Positions 27,843 to 39,903 are shown, numbered from the stretch's first letter. The stretch is 64,000 nt of DNA from Dyella sp. RRB7 (GCF_022761115.1 NZ_JAKWJS010000001.1:930001-994000), one strand, 5' to 3'. A program made the numbers and translations. Notes: a model not told the origin generated them from the letters alone.

Positions 27843-30791
27843 CTTCGGCTCCACCCGCGCCTTCAGCCAATAGCTGATCGGCGCGGGTTGGCCGAGCAGG
27901 TAACCCTGCCCCATCTCGCAACCCATGCGCAGCAGGGCGCTGCGCTGGGCGGGCGTCTCGATGCCCTCGGCGATCACCTGGATGTTCAAGGCATGCGCCA
28001 GCGCGAGAATGGCCTCGACGATGGTGGTGCTGTTGCTGTTGGCCTTGTCCAGTTCCTGCACGAACGAGCGATCGATCTTGAGCAGGCGCAAAGGCAGCGA
28101 GTGCACATAGCTCAGTGACGAATAGCCGGTGCCGAAATCGTCGAGTGCCGCGCCCACGCCAACCGCGCGCAGCCGTTCCAGGATGGCGCGCACGGATTCG
28201 GGATTGTCGAGCAGGGCGCCTTCCGTCACTTCCGTGACCAATCGCGAGGCTTCCAGGCCGCAGCGCCGCAGCATGTTCACCACGCGCACATCGAAATCGG
28301 CGTGACGAAGGTGCCGCGCCGAGACATTCATCGTCATGAACGGCGTATCGTCGCCGTGATGGGCCAGCGCGTCGCAGGCGGCCTCGAACAGGTACCAGTC
28401 GATCGCCTCGATCAGCCCGCTGTCCTCGGCCACCTTGAGGAAGTCCACCGGCTTGAGCACCCCGCGCAGGGGATGATTCCAGCGGATCAGCGCCTCGTAA
28501 CCGACCACGGCGTTGTCGCGCAAGCGCAGGATAGGCTGGAAATAAGGCTCGAACTCGCCGCGCTGCAGCCCCTTGCGCAAATCGGTTTCCAGCGCCAGCA
28601 CGTCGATGGCGTCGCGCGCCAGGGTCTCGTCGAAGACGGCGAAGCGTTTGCGACCGAGCTGCTTGGCCTGGTACAGCGCGACATCCGCATCGCGCAACAA
28701 CTCATCCGCATCGAAGTAGCTGGCGTCGCCGATGGCGATGCCGACGCTGACCGAGGGCTCCAGCTCCTTGCCGGCGATGCGCAAGGGAGCGGCAAAGATC
28801 TGCAGCATGCGGTTGGCCATATGCGTGGCCGCCGATGGCGTATCGATGCTTTCCAGCAAGATCGCAAATTCGTCGCCGGACAAGCGGGCCGCGATGGCCG
28901 GCTCGCTCACATGGTCGCGCAGGCGCGCGGCAATGACGCGCAGGAATTCATCGCCCGCGAGATGGCCCAGGCTGTCGTTGATCACCTTGAAGCGATCGAC
29001 GTCCAGGTAAAGCAGCGCGCAACGTCGCCCGGGTTCACGCTGGATCAGCGCCAGCGTTCGATCCAGCCGGTCGCGCAGGTAGCCGCGATTGGGCAGCCCG
29101 GTCAGCGGATCGTGCATGACCTGGTGATGCAGCTGCTGTTGCACCTGCTCGCGCCGGGCGATCTCGGCGCGCAGCTCGCGCGTGCGCTCCTCCACCCGAT
29201 GCTCCAGCCGCAGGTTGGCCTGATGCAGGGCGGCGGCCGAGCGGCGGCGATAGATGCTGTTGGCGATCTGCAAGGCGGCGAAGCCGAGCAGCTCACGCTC
29301 GGCAGGCCCATAGCCGGCGTTGCCGCCATAGCTTTGCACGACCACCAGGCCGATCACGGCCTCGTCCACCCGCAGCGGCACGCCGAGCCAGCACGCGGCG
29401 GGCCTGCCGATATTGAGCGGCACCACCTGCCCGGATGCGTACAGCGCCTCGATGTCTTCGCGCGCGCCCAGCCACGGCTCCCCGTTGCGCATCACGTATT
29501 CACTCAGGCCCCGCCCCAGCGGTCGGGTCATGGCCAGGCGGACGCCGCCATCGAAGTAGTAGGGAAACTCCAGTTGCTCGCCATCGCCGCTGAGCAAGGC
29601 GATGAAGAAATTCTCCGCATCGATCAGCTGGTCGACCACCTCGTGCACGCGTTCGTAGAAGGTGTTCTCGTCGATGTCGGCCGTGGCCAGCTGCGCCAGC
29701 TTGAACAGGGCTTCCTGCAGATGCTCGGCGCGTTGGCGTTCGAGCACCTCCTGCTGCAGGCCCCGGTTCACCTCGGCCAGTTCCTGCGTGCGCTGGTGCA
29801 CGCGCCGCTCCAGTTGTTCCTTGCTCTCCCTGCGCTCCAGCGCGGTGAGGATATGGCTGCCGACGAACTCGAGCAGCGACATGTCGTCGCGCGAATAGCC
29901 GATGCCGTCGATATAGCTCTGCACCACCAGCGCGCCGTATACCTCGCCATCGCGCTGCATGGGCACGCCCAGCCAGTCATTGCTGTCGGGCCCGGACAGG
30001 ATCAATGGGCCACTCACCTGGGCGAGCAACTGCTCGCCACTGCCCATGAGCGGCTTGCCCTCGGTCAGCAGATACCAGGTCAGGGTATGGCGCCGCTCCT
30101 CCAGCGGGGTATCGCGACTGGTGTACGGACCATGCTCGTCCAGTGTGTCGGCGTAGTAGAGGAAGCGCACGGTGCCCCGATCGCGCGCGTACCGGACGAT
30201 GTAGAAGTTCTCCGCATACATCAGCCGGCTGACGATCCGGTGGAAGCCGCCCAGCATGTCCGGCATGTCCAGGTCGGAGCCGGCCAGGTCGGAAATCTCA
30301 AACAGCGCGCTCTGCAGGTTTTCCGAATATTTCAGCTGGTTGTGCGAATGCTGCAGATCGGCCAGGCGCATCGCATTGCGCAGCTGTGACACGGCCAGCT
30401 GCACGTAGGGATCGCCGCCGACCTGGGCGGCGGCGGCAGGCGTGACCTTGGCGGCCGTCCACAGCAGCACGACCCGCTCGTGCTGCAGCAGGCACAGGGC
30501 GAGCTGGCGCCCGTCGGCCGATTGCTCGCTGCCGCCGGACGCCAGGGCGGCGCGGGCCAAGCTCAGTGCCGGCCCGGCAGGCGGTTCGGCGGCGGTGCTG
30601 CTTGAGACATCCCCCGCGGCATCCAGCCAGAGCACGACCGCGTGGCTGATGCGCCCCGGTACCTCGACCGCTTCCACCAGCAGCCTGCCGACGTCACGCG
30701 GAGCGGTGGCATCCAAAAGACGGGCAAGCCACGCCATGCGGGCCTCCCCGGCAGGGTGGGTGAGCTTGATCGGCAGGCGGATCATGGCCAT
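27834..30791 (-). CDS. Cytoplasmic GAF-GAF-GGDEF-EAL cyclic-di-GMP protein
   Basis: 985 residues. Order: an N-terminal region (1-150) of unknown fold, a GAF-like domain (about 165-310: MLGGFHRIVSRLMYAENFYIVR; DWLGVPMQRDGEVYGALVVQSY), a coiled coil, a second GAF-like domain (about 365-520: VVDQLIDAENFFIALL; CWLGVPLRVDEAVIGLVVVQSY), a coiled coil, GGDEF (about 560-720), and EAL (about 735-975). The GGDEF active loop reads RLSGDEF (Ser for the first Gly). EAL keeps YEALIRW, ALDDFGTGYSS, LKIDRSF and VIAEGIET, so hydrolysis of c-di-GMP is the safer prediction. No transmembrane helix. The two GAF domains are alike and may sense a small ligand. Starts at 30791 and 30785 are both possible. Confidence 0.93.
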   Translation of the reverse strand: MAMIRLPIKLTHPAGEARMAWLARLLDATAPRDVGRLLVEAVEVPGRISHAVVLWLDAAGDVSSSTAAEPPAGPALSLARAALASGGSEQSADGRQLALCLLQHERVVLLWTAAKVTPAAAAQVGGDPYVQLAVSQLRNAMRLADLQHSHNQLKYSENLQSALFEISDLAGSDLDMPDMLGGFHRIVSRLMYAENFYIVRYARDRGTVRFLYYADTLDEHGPYTSRDTPLEERRHTLTWYLLTEGKPLMGSGEQLLAQVSGPLILSGPDSNDWLGVPMQRDGEVYGALVVQSYIDGIGYSRDDMSLLEFVGSHILTALERRESKEQLERRVHQRTQELAEVNRGLQQEVLERQRAEHLQEALFKLAQLATADIDENTFYERVHEVVDQLIDAENFFIALLSGDGEQLEFPYYFDGGVRLAMTRPLGRGLSEYVMRNGEPWLGAREDIEALYASGQVVPLNIGRPAACWLGVPLRVDEAVIGLVVVQSYGGNAGYGPAERELLGFAALQIANSIYRRRSAAALHQANLRLEHRVEERTRELRAEIARREQVQQQLHHQVMHDPLTGLPNRGYLRDRLDRTLALIQREPGRRCALLYLDVDRFKVINDSLGHLAGDEFLRVIAARLRDHVSEPAIAARLSGDEFAILLESIDTPSAATHMANRMLQIFAAPLRIAGKELEPSVSVGIAIGDASYFDADELLRDADVALYQAKQLGRKRFAVFDETLARDAIDVLALETDLRKGLQRGEFEPYFQPILRLRDNAVVGYEALIRWNHPLRGVLKPVDFLKVAEDSGLIEAIDWYLFEAACDALAHHGDDTPFMTMNVSARHLRHADFDVRVVNMLRRCGLEASRLVTEVTEGALLDNPESVRAILERLRAVGVGAALDDFGTGYSSLSYVHSLPLRLLKIDRSFVQELDKANSNSTTIVEAILALAHALNIQVIAEGIETPAQRSALLRMGCEMGQGYLLGQPAPISYWLKARVEPKDA

Positions 30792-30933
30792 GAGATTGCA
30801 CCAAATCCGGCCCGGATGGTGTAGATGACTGGCAGATCCGAGGAATTAGCCCATGCGTCCATACCTTAGGCTATCGACCCGCACCCGCGGCGGCTTGAGT
30901 TTTCCTCCGCCGGTGCGACCCGACCGGTGCGCC

Positions 30934-31995
30934 CTAGAGCTGGGCAGGCTGGGCCACGGCGCTGGCATCGTCGCCCCCATCGGGCGCCTCCACCTGGTAG
31001 CCCTTGGCCTTGAGCCGGGCGATCAGGCCCTGGGGCGAGAGGACTTCGTCCATCGGCAGCATGGCGAAGGTCTGCGCATTGGCGTTGAGCGACTGCTCGG
31101 CGGCGTCGATCCACATCGTCTGCGCTTTCTGCTGGACGTCGTTGAAACCCAGTTGCTTGGCGAAGCCCGCCTCGGTAATGGCCGAGATGCACGCTTCGCG
31201 CTGGTCGTTCATCGGCAGGCCGCGCAAGGTTTCGATGTCGCCGGTAGCCCATGCATTGGCGCGCTCGGTGATGCGGCCCAGGTCGCGTTCCACGGTATCG
31301 AGCGTGCGGCCGAAGCACTCGCGGTCATCCATCGGCGATGACTTGAAGGTTTTCACCGCCGCGCGCGGCTCGTCCACCATCACGGTGTAGCGCGTGGTGA
31401 TGAACTTCACGCCATGCTTCTTGGCCAGGTCGCGCACGGTGTCCTTCACCCCGCCGGAGCCAGTAAGGCCCTGGCGCTTGATCGCCTTGTCGTACAGCTC
31501 CACCGCGGCAAAGATCGGCCGCCAGCCTTCCACGCTGCGATCACTGCCGATGTACTGCTGCTTGAGCACCTGCCAGCGCACATAGTCCGGTGCCGGCACC
31601 ACCTGCTGCAGGGTCTGGCCGTCCGGGTTCTTGCGCGCGCCGACCAGCGAGGGCAGCAGGAACAGCTTGCCGAAGAAATTCGTCTTGGGTTTCAGCGCGA
31701 CCGACGGCGGGCCCAGCACTTCCTGCGATGCGGCGATGGCCTGCTCCACTTCATCGGTCTTCCACTGCATGCGATCCGGCAGCGGCGACAGCGTGCCCAG
31801 CACCCACATGACGTGATCGCCCTTGCTCACCTTCCACAGCCCCGGCCCCGGCTGCACGCCGCTGACGGTGACCGCTTCGAGATTGGTGACCGCGCTGGTC
31901 GACGGCGGCGCGGGTACCGGCGCGTTGGCCGATTGCGCGAACACCGGCGCGGCACCCGCCAGAGCCAGCAGACAGACAAACCGCGTTACGCGCAT
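30934..31995 (-). CDS. Exported TraB/GumN-family protein, metal-motif His absent
   Basis: 353 residues from the ATG at 31995 (GGAG at 7 nt); an ATG at 32001 has worse spacing. Signal peptide VTRFVCLLALAGAAPVFAQ. The family core is visible in LWKVSKGDHVMWVLGTLSPLPDRM near residues 55-80 and a C-terminal helix with MWIDAAEQSLNANAQTFAMLPMDEV. The usual GTxH motif of TraB/TIKI-type metalloproteases reads GTLSP here, so the metal-binding His is missing. Function is unknown; GumN lies in the Xanthomonas gum locus but is not a proven polymerising enzyme. Confidence 0.8.
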   Translation of the reverse strand: MRVTRFVCLLALAGAAPVFAQSANAPVPAPPSTSAVTNLEAVTVSGVQPGPGLWKVSKGDHVMWVLGTLSPLPDRMQWKTDEVEQAIAASQEVLGPPSVALKPKTNFFGKLFLLPSLVGARKNPDGQTLQQVVPAPDYVRWQVLKQQYIGSDRSVEGWRPIFAAVELYDKAIKRQGLTGSGGVKDTVRDLAKKHGVKFITTRYTVMVDEPRAAVKTFKSSPMDDRECFGRTLDTVERDLGRITERANAWATGDIETLRGLPMNDQREACISAITEAGFAKQLGFNDVQQKAQTMWIDAAEQSLNANAQTFAMLPMDEVLSPQGLIARLKAKGYQVEAPDGGDDASAVAQPAQL

Positions 31996-32126
31996 GCACA
32001 TGCTCCAGAACCGAAAGGTCGACGCTGGATTATCCGCCAGCCCGTCCGGCCACGGCCGCCCCGCCCGACCACGCATTCATGCGCGCCTTAGGTGCCGCAC
32101 GAACGTGCACTTAGCCAGACCCAAGA

Positions 32127-32138
32127 TGACAGCTGTCA
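32127..32138. promoter_or_regulatory. Perfect palindrome TGACAGCTGTCA, possible operator
   Basis: A 12-base perfect palindrome about 95 nt before the CxxCH-protein start and about 130 nt from the divergent TraB/GumN start. Half-sites TGACA/TGTCA are typical of dimeric regulators (MarR, GntR, TetR and others). No regulator gene is adjacent, so its cognate factor is unknown. Confidence 0.45.
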
Positions 32139-32232
32139 AACCCGATACCTGATAAGCCGCGCTGCCGACGCCTGACCATCGCCGGCAAGCTTGCTTCCCA
32201 TGCCAGCCAACCATCGCCAAGGAAGCCATGCC

Positions 32233-33234
32233 ATGAAGAAGCCGTCCCTACTCGACCGCCTGCAGCACGCCCGCCTGCCGATCGTCGCGGCGATGGCGGC
32301 GACGCTGGGTTGCCTTGTCGCAGGCATCGCCATGGCGCAATCCACCAGCACGCCACCGACCCGCCAGCCCGCTGCGCTGCGGGCCGATCAGCTGTTCTGG
32401 CAGACCTTCCACGGCGGCGACTATGAGCACATCCAGGCCAGCCTGGAAGCATCCACCGCCGCCTACCTGCGCGATCCCAACGACGCGGTGAGTACCGCTC
32501 ACGTGGGCTGGCTGCATATGTGGCGCGTAGCCGAAAGCAGCCGGCTCGATCATCGGCCGGCAAGCATCACCGACGACATCGTGCTGGCCCGCAAGTATTT
32601 CCAGAAGGCCGCGGCATTGGCGCCGGACGATGCGCGTTACCGCGGCTTCCTGGCCAGTGCCATACTGGCCGAGGCGCAGATCGACCAGGATGCATCGCTG
32701 CGCCAACAAGGCGCGGACATCATGCAGCAGGCCGTCGCGGACTGGCCGGCCTTCAACCTGTTCACTTCAGGCTATGTGATGAGCCGCCTGCCGGCGTCCA
32801 GCGACGGCTTCAAGCTGGCACTGGAACAGCAATGGCAGAATCTTGAGGTGTGCGGGCACATGACGCTTGATCGCCATGGCGGCAATCTGGATCGCTTCGC
32901 GCAAGGCGTCACCCAGGCCACCGCCAACAGCCGCGATGCGCGCGCCTGCCTCAACTCGGACAAGGCGCCACATAACGAGGAAGGCTTTTTCCTCAACATG
33001 GGTGACATGCTCACCAAATCCGGCGACTGGCAAACCGCACGCAAAGTGTATGCAGCGGCGAAGCAGTCGCCCAACTACGCACAGTGGCCGTATCGCGAGG
33101 TACTCGAGCAGCGCATTCGCGATGCCGAGGCAAACGTCAGCGTTTTCAACGCGGCACCCGCTCCAGGCGGCAAGAGCGCCACGCCCATGATGATCGGCAG
33201 CGACGCGGCCTGCATGGCCTGTCACCAGCGCTGA
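32233..33234 (+). CDS. Exported helical (TPR-like) protein ending in a haem-type CxxCH motif
   Basis: 333 residues from the ATG at 32233 (AAGGAAG upstream). The N-terminus has a basic segment and a hydrophobic stretch (LPIVAAMAATLGCLVAGIAMA) like a signal peptide or anchor. The body is alpha-helical with TPR-like repeats (ARKYFQKAAALAPDDARYRGFLA; GDWQTARKVYAAAKQSPNYAQW). The last residues are DAACMACHQR, a CxxCH c-haem attachment motif only one residue from the end. The distal haem ligand would come from elsewhere in the protein or a partner. I do not know a named family with this layout. Electron transfer or redox sensing in the periplasm is possible. Confidence 0.75.
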   Translation: MKKPSLLDRLQHARLPIVAAMAATLGCLVAGIAMAQSTSTPPTRQPAALRADQLFWQTFHGGDYEHIQASLEASTAAYLRDPNDAVSTAHVGWLHMWRVAESSRLDHRPASITDDIVLARKYFQKAAALAPDDARYRGFLASAILAEAQIDQDASLRQQGADIMQQAVADWPAFNLFTSGYVMSRLPASSDGFKLALEQQWQNLEVCGHMTLDRHGGNLDRFAQGVTQATANSRDARACLNSDKAPHNEEGFFLNMGDMLTKSGDWQTARKVYAAAKQSPNYAQWPYREVLEQRIRDAEANVSVFNAAPAPGGKSATPMMIGSDAACMACHQR

Positions 33235-33243
33235 ATCTGCCGA

Positions 33244-33858
33244 TCAATGGTCTTCCACCGGCTTGCCAAGACAGGGCGACACCACGCGCAGGAACGCCGC
33301 ATTATCGTCCGGCCAGCGGAACTGCAGGATCAATGGCGCACCGCCGGCAGGTGCGGGCACCTCGATGCGCAAGGGCTGCCCACGCGCCGCCGTCCACGAT
33401 TGCAGCTGCGCCGCGTTGGACGGAAAGCCGAAGATAAACGGCGTGCCGGTGTTGAACGGGCCACCATCGCCGCCATACCGCCCACTGACGCGCTGACGGC
33501 TGGCCGGCGCATTGCCGCTGGTGATGACGATGGGGCCATGCGCCTTCGCATCGGGGCCTTCATAAGGGTCCGCATCGAAAGCCAGCGGCTTGGGATCGAA
33601 GACCAGTTCCACCACGACGCCGGGGGTGTCGCGACGACAACTGAACGCCATCGTCGCGTTGCCCTGATAGCTGCGGTAGCTGGCAAGGCCCGCCATGCGC
33701 GCGCGATACAACGGGATGGTGGGCACCGGCTGCTCCACCAGCCACAGGTTGTATGGCCCATCGGGAATGCCGGGAAATGCGCCCGCGATTGTCGCGGTTG
33801 CCCATGTCAACAAGGCAACGAGCGTTATCGATCTGACTGGTAGCGTGACCCTGTCCAT
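33244..33858 (-). CDS. Exported hypothetical protein
   Basis: 204 residues, signal peptide VRSITLVALLTWATATIAGA, then a beta-rich domain of about 180 residues with two cysteines (AFSCRRD; VSPCLGKP) that may form a disulphide. A Gly-rich segment (SGRYGGDGGPFNTG) lies in the middle. No recognised domain. It converges with the CxxCH-motif gene, 9 nt away. Confidence 0.72.
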   Translation of the reverse strand: MDRVTLPVRSITLVALLTWATATIAGAFPGIPDGPYNLWLVEQPVPTIPLYRARMAGLASYRSYQGNATMAFSCRRDTPGVVVELVFDPKPLAFDADPYEGPDAKAHGPIVITSGNAPASRQRVSGRYGGDGGPFNTGTPFIFGFPSNAAQLQSWTAARGQPLRIEVPAPAGGAPLILQFRWPDDNAAFLRVVSPCLGKPVEDH

Positions 33859-33943
33859 GAGACCACTCCCATGAGGTTCCGTGCTGAAAGCGCATCTTGC
33901 GCCTTCCCGGCGGCAGGCGCTTGACCGATCCGGTGGCCAGCAA

Positions 33944-33973
33944 GACCAAGGGCGCCTTGCGGCGCCCTCGGTC
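33944..33973 (-). terminator. Terminator-like hairpin after isocitrate dehydrogenase
   Basis: Arms GACCAAGGGCGCC (33944-33956) and GGCGCCCTCGGTC (33961-33973) pair with one mismatch and loop TTGC, 22 nt past the icd stop on the minus strand. It has no clear U-run. Confidence 0.6.
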
Positions 33974-33994
33974 CATGATGCTGCTTGATGCCAA

Positions 33995-36451
<2,457 letters not shown>

Positions 36452-36453
36452 TT

Positions 36454-36496
36454 ATCGCCAGATTGCCGCCTGCGCGGCGGGCGGCAATCTGGCGAT
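36454..36496. terminator. 16-bp perfect hairpin after mdtC
   Basis: Arms ATCGCCAGATTGCCGC (36454-36469) and GCGGCAATCTGGCGAT (36481-36496), just past the mdtC stop at 36507. It is the longest perfect inverted repeat in the window. There is no U-run on either side, so it may act as an mRNA 3'-end stabiliser rather than a classical terminator. Confidence 0.65.
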
Positions 36497-36506
36497 CACA
36501 CCAAAC

Positions 36507-39500
36507 CTATGCAGTCTCGCTTGCAGGCAACCGCTTAGGCTGTCGCCCACGCACCCGCCAGGCACTGAAGCGATCAGCCAGGCACGAGAAAATCACATAC
36601 AGCGCCGGCGTGCTGAGCAAGGTCAGGCTCTGCGAAATGATCAGGCCGCCGATCAGCGCGATACCCAGCGGACGGCGCAAGTCGGAGCCTTCGCCCAGGC
36701 CGATGGCAATCGGCACCGCGGCCAGGATGGCCACCATGGTGGTCATCATGATCGGGCGGAAGCGCACCATGCTCGCCTCGTACGCGGCCTCGGCCGGACT
36801 GAGCCCGCGCTCGCGACGCGATACCAGGGCGAAGTCGATCATCATGATCGCGTTCTTCTTCACGATGCCGATCAACAACACCAGCGCGATCTGGGCAATC
36901 ACCGACAACTCGGTGTCGGTGATCCACAGCGCCATCAGCGCGCCCACGCCGGCCGCCGGCAGGGTGGAGAGGATGGTGACCGGATGGATCAGGCTTTCGT
37001 ACAGCATGCCCAGCACGATGTAGACCGTGACGACGGCGCCGAGCAGCAGCCACACCATGCCGCTCTGCGACTGCTGGAAGCGCCGGAAATCGCCACCGAT
37101 GTTGATGCGGATGTTGCCTGGCAGGCGCATCTGCGAACCGGTCTGCTGGATGATCTGCAAGGCCTCGCCCATGCTCACGCCCGGCGCGAGGTTGAAGCTC
37201 ATGCTCATCACCGTGTACTGGTTTTCGTGCGTGATCTGGGTGGGCGCCAGGCCCGCCTCCTGATGCGCGAACGCCGTGAGCGGCACCATCGCGCCGCTGC
37301 CGCTGGACACGTAGATCGCATCGATGGCGGCGGGGGTCGCGGTCTGGTTCGGCAGCGCGTTCACCACCACTTTGTACTGGTTGAGGTCGGAATAGATCGT
37401 GCTGATCTGGCGCTGGCCGAAGGCGTTGTACAGCGCGCCATCGATGGTGCCGATGCCGACGTTGAGGCGCGCCGCCTTGTCGCGGTCGATCACGATGTTC
37501 TGCTGCAGGCCGGCGTCATCCAGGTCGCTGCCGACGTCCTTCAGCTTGGGGTTCTTCTTCAGCTCGGCCACCAGCTTGGGCAGCCATTCCTGCAGCTCGG
37601 CCGGATCATCGCCCTGCAGCGACACCTGGTATTGCGCACCCTGGCTGGTGCCGCCACCGCCGAAGCTGGGCAGGTCCTGGATGGGTCGCAGGCGCACGTT
37701 GAGATCGGGATAGCGCGAAGCCTTGGCGCTCAATCGCGCCAGCACGGCGAAGGTATCGTCCTTGCGGCCCTCGGCATGCGTCTTCAGCTCGATGTCGAAG
37801 GTACCGGAGGCGCCCTGGCGACTGCTGCCCAGGCGCGAGCCCACGCGCAGCACGTCATGGTCCTTGAGCAGCATGTCGATCAGTCGCTGCTGGCGCTCCA
37901 CCGCATCCTGGAACGATACGGTGGCGCCCGAGGTGGCACGGCCACGGATCAGGCCGGTGTCCTGCGGCGGGAACAGGCCGGTCTTGACCACGCCGAACAG
38001 AACTATGGTGATCACGATCAGCGCCAGCGGCGTCAGCGCGAACGACAGCGCGTGCTTGATCGAGAACTTCAGTGCCTTGGCATACACCGCCAGCATGCTC
38101 GCCTGGAATTTCTCCAGCGCGATGCCGATGCGCGTGGTCGGCTTGTCCTCGTCATGACTGCTGAGGAACTGCCCGCACAGCGAGGTGGTCAGCGTCAGCG
38201 ATACCAGCGCCGAGACCATGATCGCCGCCACCAGCGTGATGGTGAATTCCTTGAAGAACAGGCCGGTGATGCCGCCCATGAACAACAGCGGCAGGAACAC
38301 GGCGACCAGCGAGGCGGTGATCGACACGATGGTGAAGCCGATCTCCTTGGCGCCCGCCAGCGCCGCCTCCATGCGCGTCATGCCCTGGTCGATATGCCGC
38401 ACGATGTTCTCGATCACCACGATCGCATCGTCCACCACGAAGCCGATCGCGATTACCAGCGCCAGCAAGGTGAGGTTGTTGAGGGTGAAGCCGAGGATGT
38501 ACATCACCATCGCCGCGCCGGCCAGCGACAGCGGCACGGCGGCGGTGGCGATCAAGGTGGGCGCGAGGCGACGCAGGAAGATCGCCATGGTCAGCATCAC
38601 CATCAGCAGGCTGATCAGCAGCGTGGCCTGCACCTCGTGCAGCGAGGCGCGGATGGTGGGCGTGCCGTCGAAATAAGGGGTGAGCGTGGTACCCGGCTGC
38701 AGGTAGTTGCGCAGCAGCGGCACCGCCGCCTTCACGCGATCGACCGTACCGATGATGTTGGCGTTGGACTGCCGGTACACGTACATCAGGATCGCCGGCT
38801 TGCCCTGGAACCAGGCCGCCTGATATGCATCCTGCAGGCCGTCATAGACCTTGGCCACGTCCGACAGGCGCACCGGCACGCCCTTGTTGGAAGCGATCAC
38901 CAGGTTGGCGAAATCCGCCGCGTTGTGCAGCGAATCGTTGGCGGTCACCGCCATGGTGGTCTTGCCGTCGGACAGGAAGCCGACCGGCGAAGTCACGTTG
39001 GCGGCGGTCAGCGCATTGCGCAGCTGATCGGGCGACAGGCCCAGCGCATTGAGCTGGCGCAGGTTCACATCGACGCGGATGGCCGGCGTGGCCGCGCCCA
39101 GGATATCCACCTCGGACACGCCATCGAGCTGGCGCAGGCGCTGTGCCAGCAGGGAGTCGGCCACATCGTAGAGATCGCGCGCCGACTGCGTGTCGGAGGT
39201 CAGCGCAAAGGCGATGATCGGGTCGTCGTTGGGGTTGGCCTTCTGATAGCTCGGCGGCGCATTGAGGCCGCTGGGCAAGTCCGACTGCGCCGCATTGATG
39301 GCGGCCTGCACGTCGCGCGCGGCGGCATCCAGGTTGCGCCCGGCGTCGAACATCATGAACACCTGGGTGCTGCCCAGCGAACTGGTCGAACGCAGGGTGT
39401 CGATGCCCGGCACCTGGCCGAGGTGGCGCTCCAGCGGCGCGGCCACCGTGCTGGCCATGGTGTCGGCGCTGGCGCCGGCCTGGCTGGCCTGCACGAAGAT

Positions 39501-39632
39501 CACCGGAAACTGCATGTTGGGCAACGCGGCCACGCCCAGCAACATGTAGCAGATCAGGCCGACCGCGAAGACACCGATCGCCAGCAGCGAGGTGCCGATG
39601 GGGCGGCGGATGAAAGGACCGGAAATATTCAT
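36507..39632 (-). CDS. mdtC: RND efflux transporter, MdtC-like
   Basis: 1041 residues of the AcrB/MdtB-C fold: 12 transmembrane helices, two large periplasmic loops. It begins MNISGPFIRRPIGTSLLAIGV. Proton-relay Asp residues lie in FVVDDAIVVIENIVRHI (helix 4). The second half has VLLIGIVKKNAIMMIDFAL. In the known system MdtB and MdtC form a B2C heterotrimer that works with the MdtA adaptor and an outer-membrane factor. The order on the minus strand is mdtA-mdtB-mdtC. A 271-nt gap with a hairpin precedes this gene. Substrates in E. coli include bile salts and novobiocin; they are not known here. Confidence 0.92.
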   Translation of the reverse strand: MNISGPFIRRPIGTSLLAIGVFAVGLICYMLLGVAALPNMQFPVIFVQASQAGASADTMASTVAAPLERHLGQVPGIDTLRSTSSLGSTQVFMMFDAGRNLDAAARDVQAAINAAQSDLPSGLNAPPSYQKANPNDDPIIAFALTSDTQSARDLYDVADSLLAQRLRQLDGVSEVDILGAATPAIRVDVNLRQLNALGLSPDQLRNALTAANVTSPVGFLSDGKTTMAVTANDSLHNAADFANLVIASNKGVPVRLSDVAKVYDGLQDAYQAAWFQGKPAILMYVYRQSNANIIGTVDRVKAAVPLLRNYLQPGTTLTPYFDGTPTIRASLHEVQATLLISLLMVMLTMAIFLRRLAPTLIATAAVPLSLAGAAMVMYILGFTLNNLTLLALVIAIGFVVDDAIVVIENIVRHIDQGMTRMEAALAGAKEIGFTIVSITASLVAVFLPLLFMGGITGLFFKEFTITLVAAIMVSALVSLTLTTSLCGQFLSSHDEDKPTTRIGIALEKFQASMLAVYAKALKFSIKHALSFALTPLALIVITIVLFGVVKTGLFPPQDTGLIRGRATSGATVSFQDAVERQQRLIDMLLKDHDVLRVGSRLGSSRQGASGTFDIELKTHAEGRKDDTFAVLARLSAKASRYPDLNVRLRPIQDLPSFGGGGTSQGAQYQVSLQGDDPAELQEWLPKLVAELKKNPKLKDVGSDLDDAGLQQNIVIDRDKAARLNVGIGTIDGALYNAFGQRQISTIYSDLNQYKVVVNALPNQTATPAAIDAIYVSSGSGAMVPLTAFAHQEAGLAPTQITHENQYTVMSMSFNLAPGVSMGEALQIIQQTGSQMRLPGNIRINIGGDFRRFQQSQSGMVWLLLGAVVTVYIVLGMLYESLIHPVTILSTLPAAGVGALMALWITDTELSVIAQIALVLLIGIVKKNAIMMIDFALVSRRERGLSPAEAAYEASMVRFRPIMMTTMVAILAAVPIAIGLGEGSDLRRPLGIALIGGLIISQSLTLLSTPALYVIFSCLADRFSAWRVRGRQPKRLPASETA

Positions 39633-39903
39633 GCCGTGAGGAAACCAGGAGCCGCGCGCCGTACGCAGGGACGTCTCGCGCGCGGGTATTCAGAAAAGCC
39701 GCGCGCCATGCCCAGGCGCACGCACGAAAAAATGTATATACCGCACATCGTCTGCTGAACGCATGACGGCCGATTCGGTTGATGCGGCGACACGTGCACA
39801 GCAGCGCCATGACGGGAAACGCCGAAAGGGGCGCGCCCTGTCGGCCGCGCCCCTTTCCGGGTTTTACCGGCGGCCCGATCGATCCCGGGCCGTCGTGGTC
39901 GCC
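39633..39903. other. Gap between mdtB and mdtC with strong hairpin
   Basis: 271 nt with no believable gene, unusually long for an mdtB-mdtC junction. A 12-bp perfect hairpin, GAAAGGGGCGCG (39824-39835) / CGCGCCCCTTTC (39846-39857), lies 47 nt past the mdtB stop. TTTT follows it on the plus strand only. mdtC may therefore be expressed less than mdtB or have its own promoter here. Confidence 0.6.
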
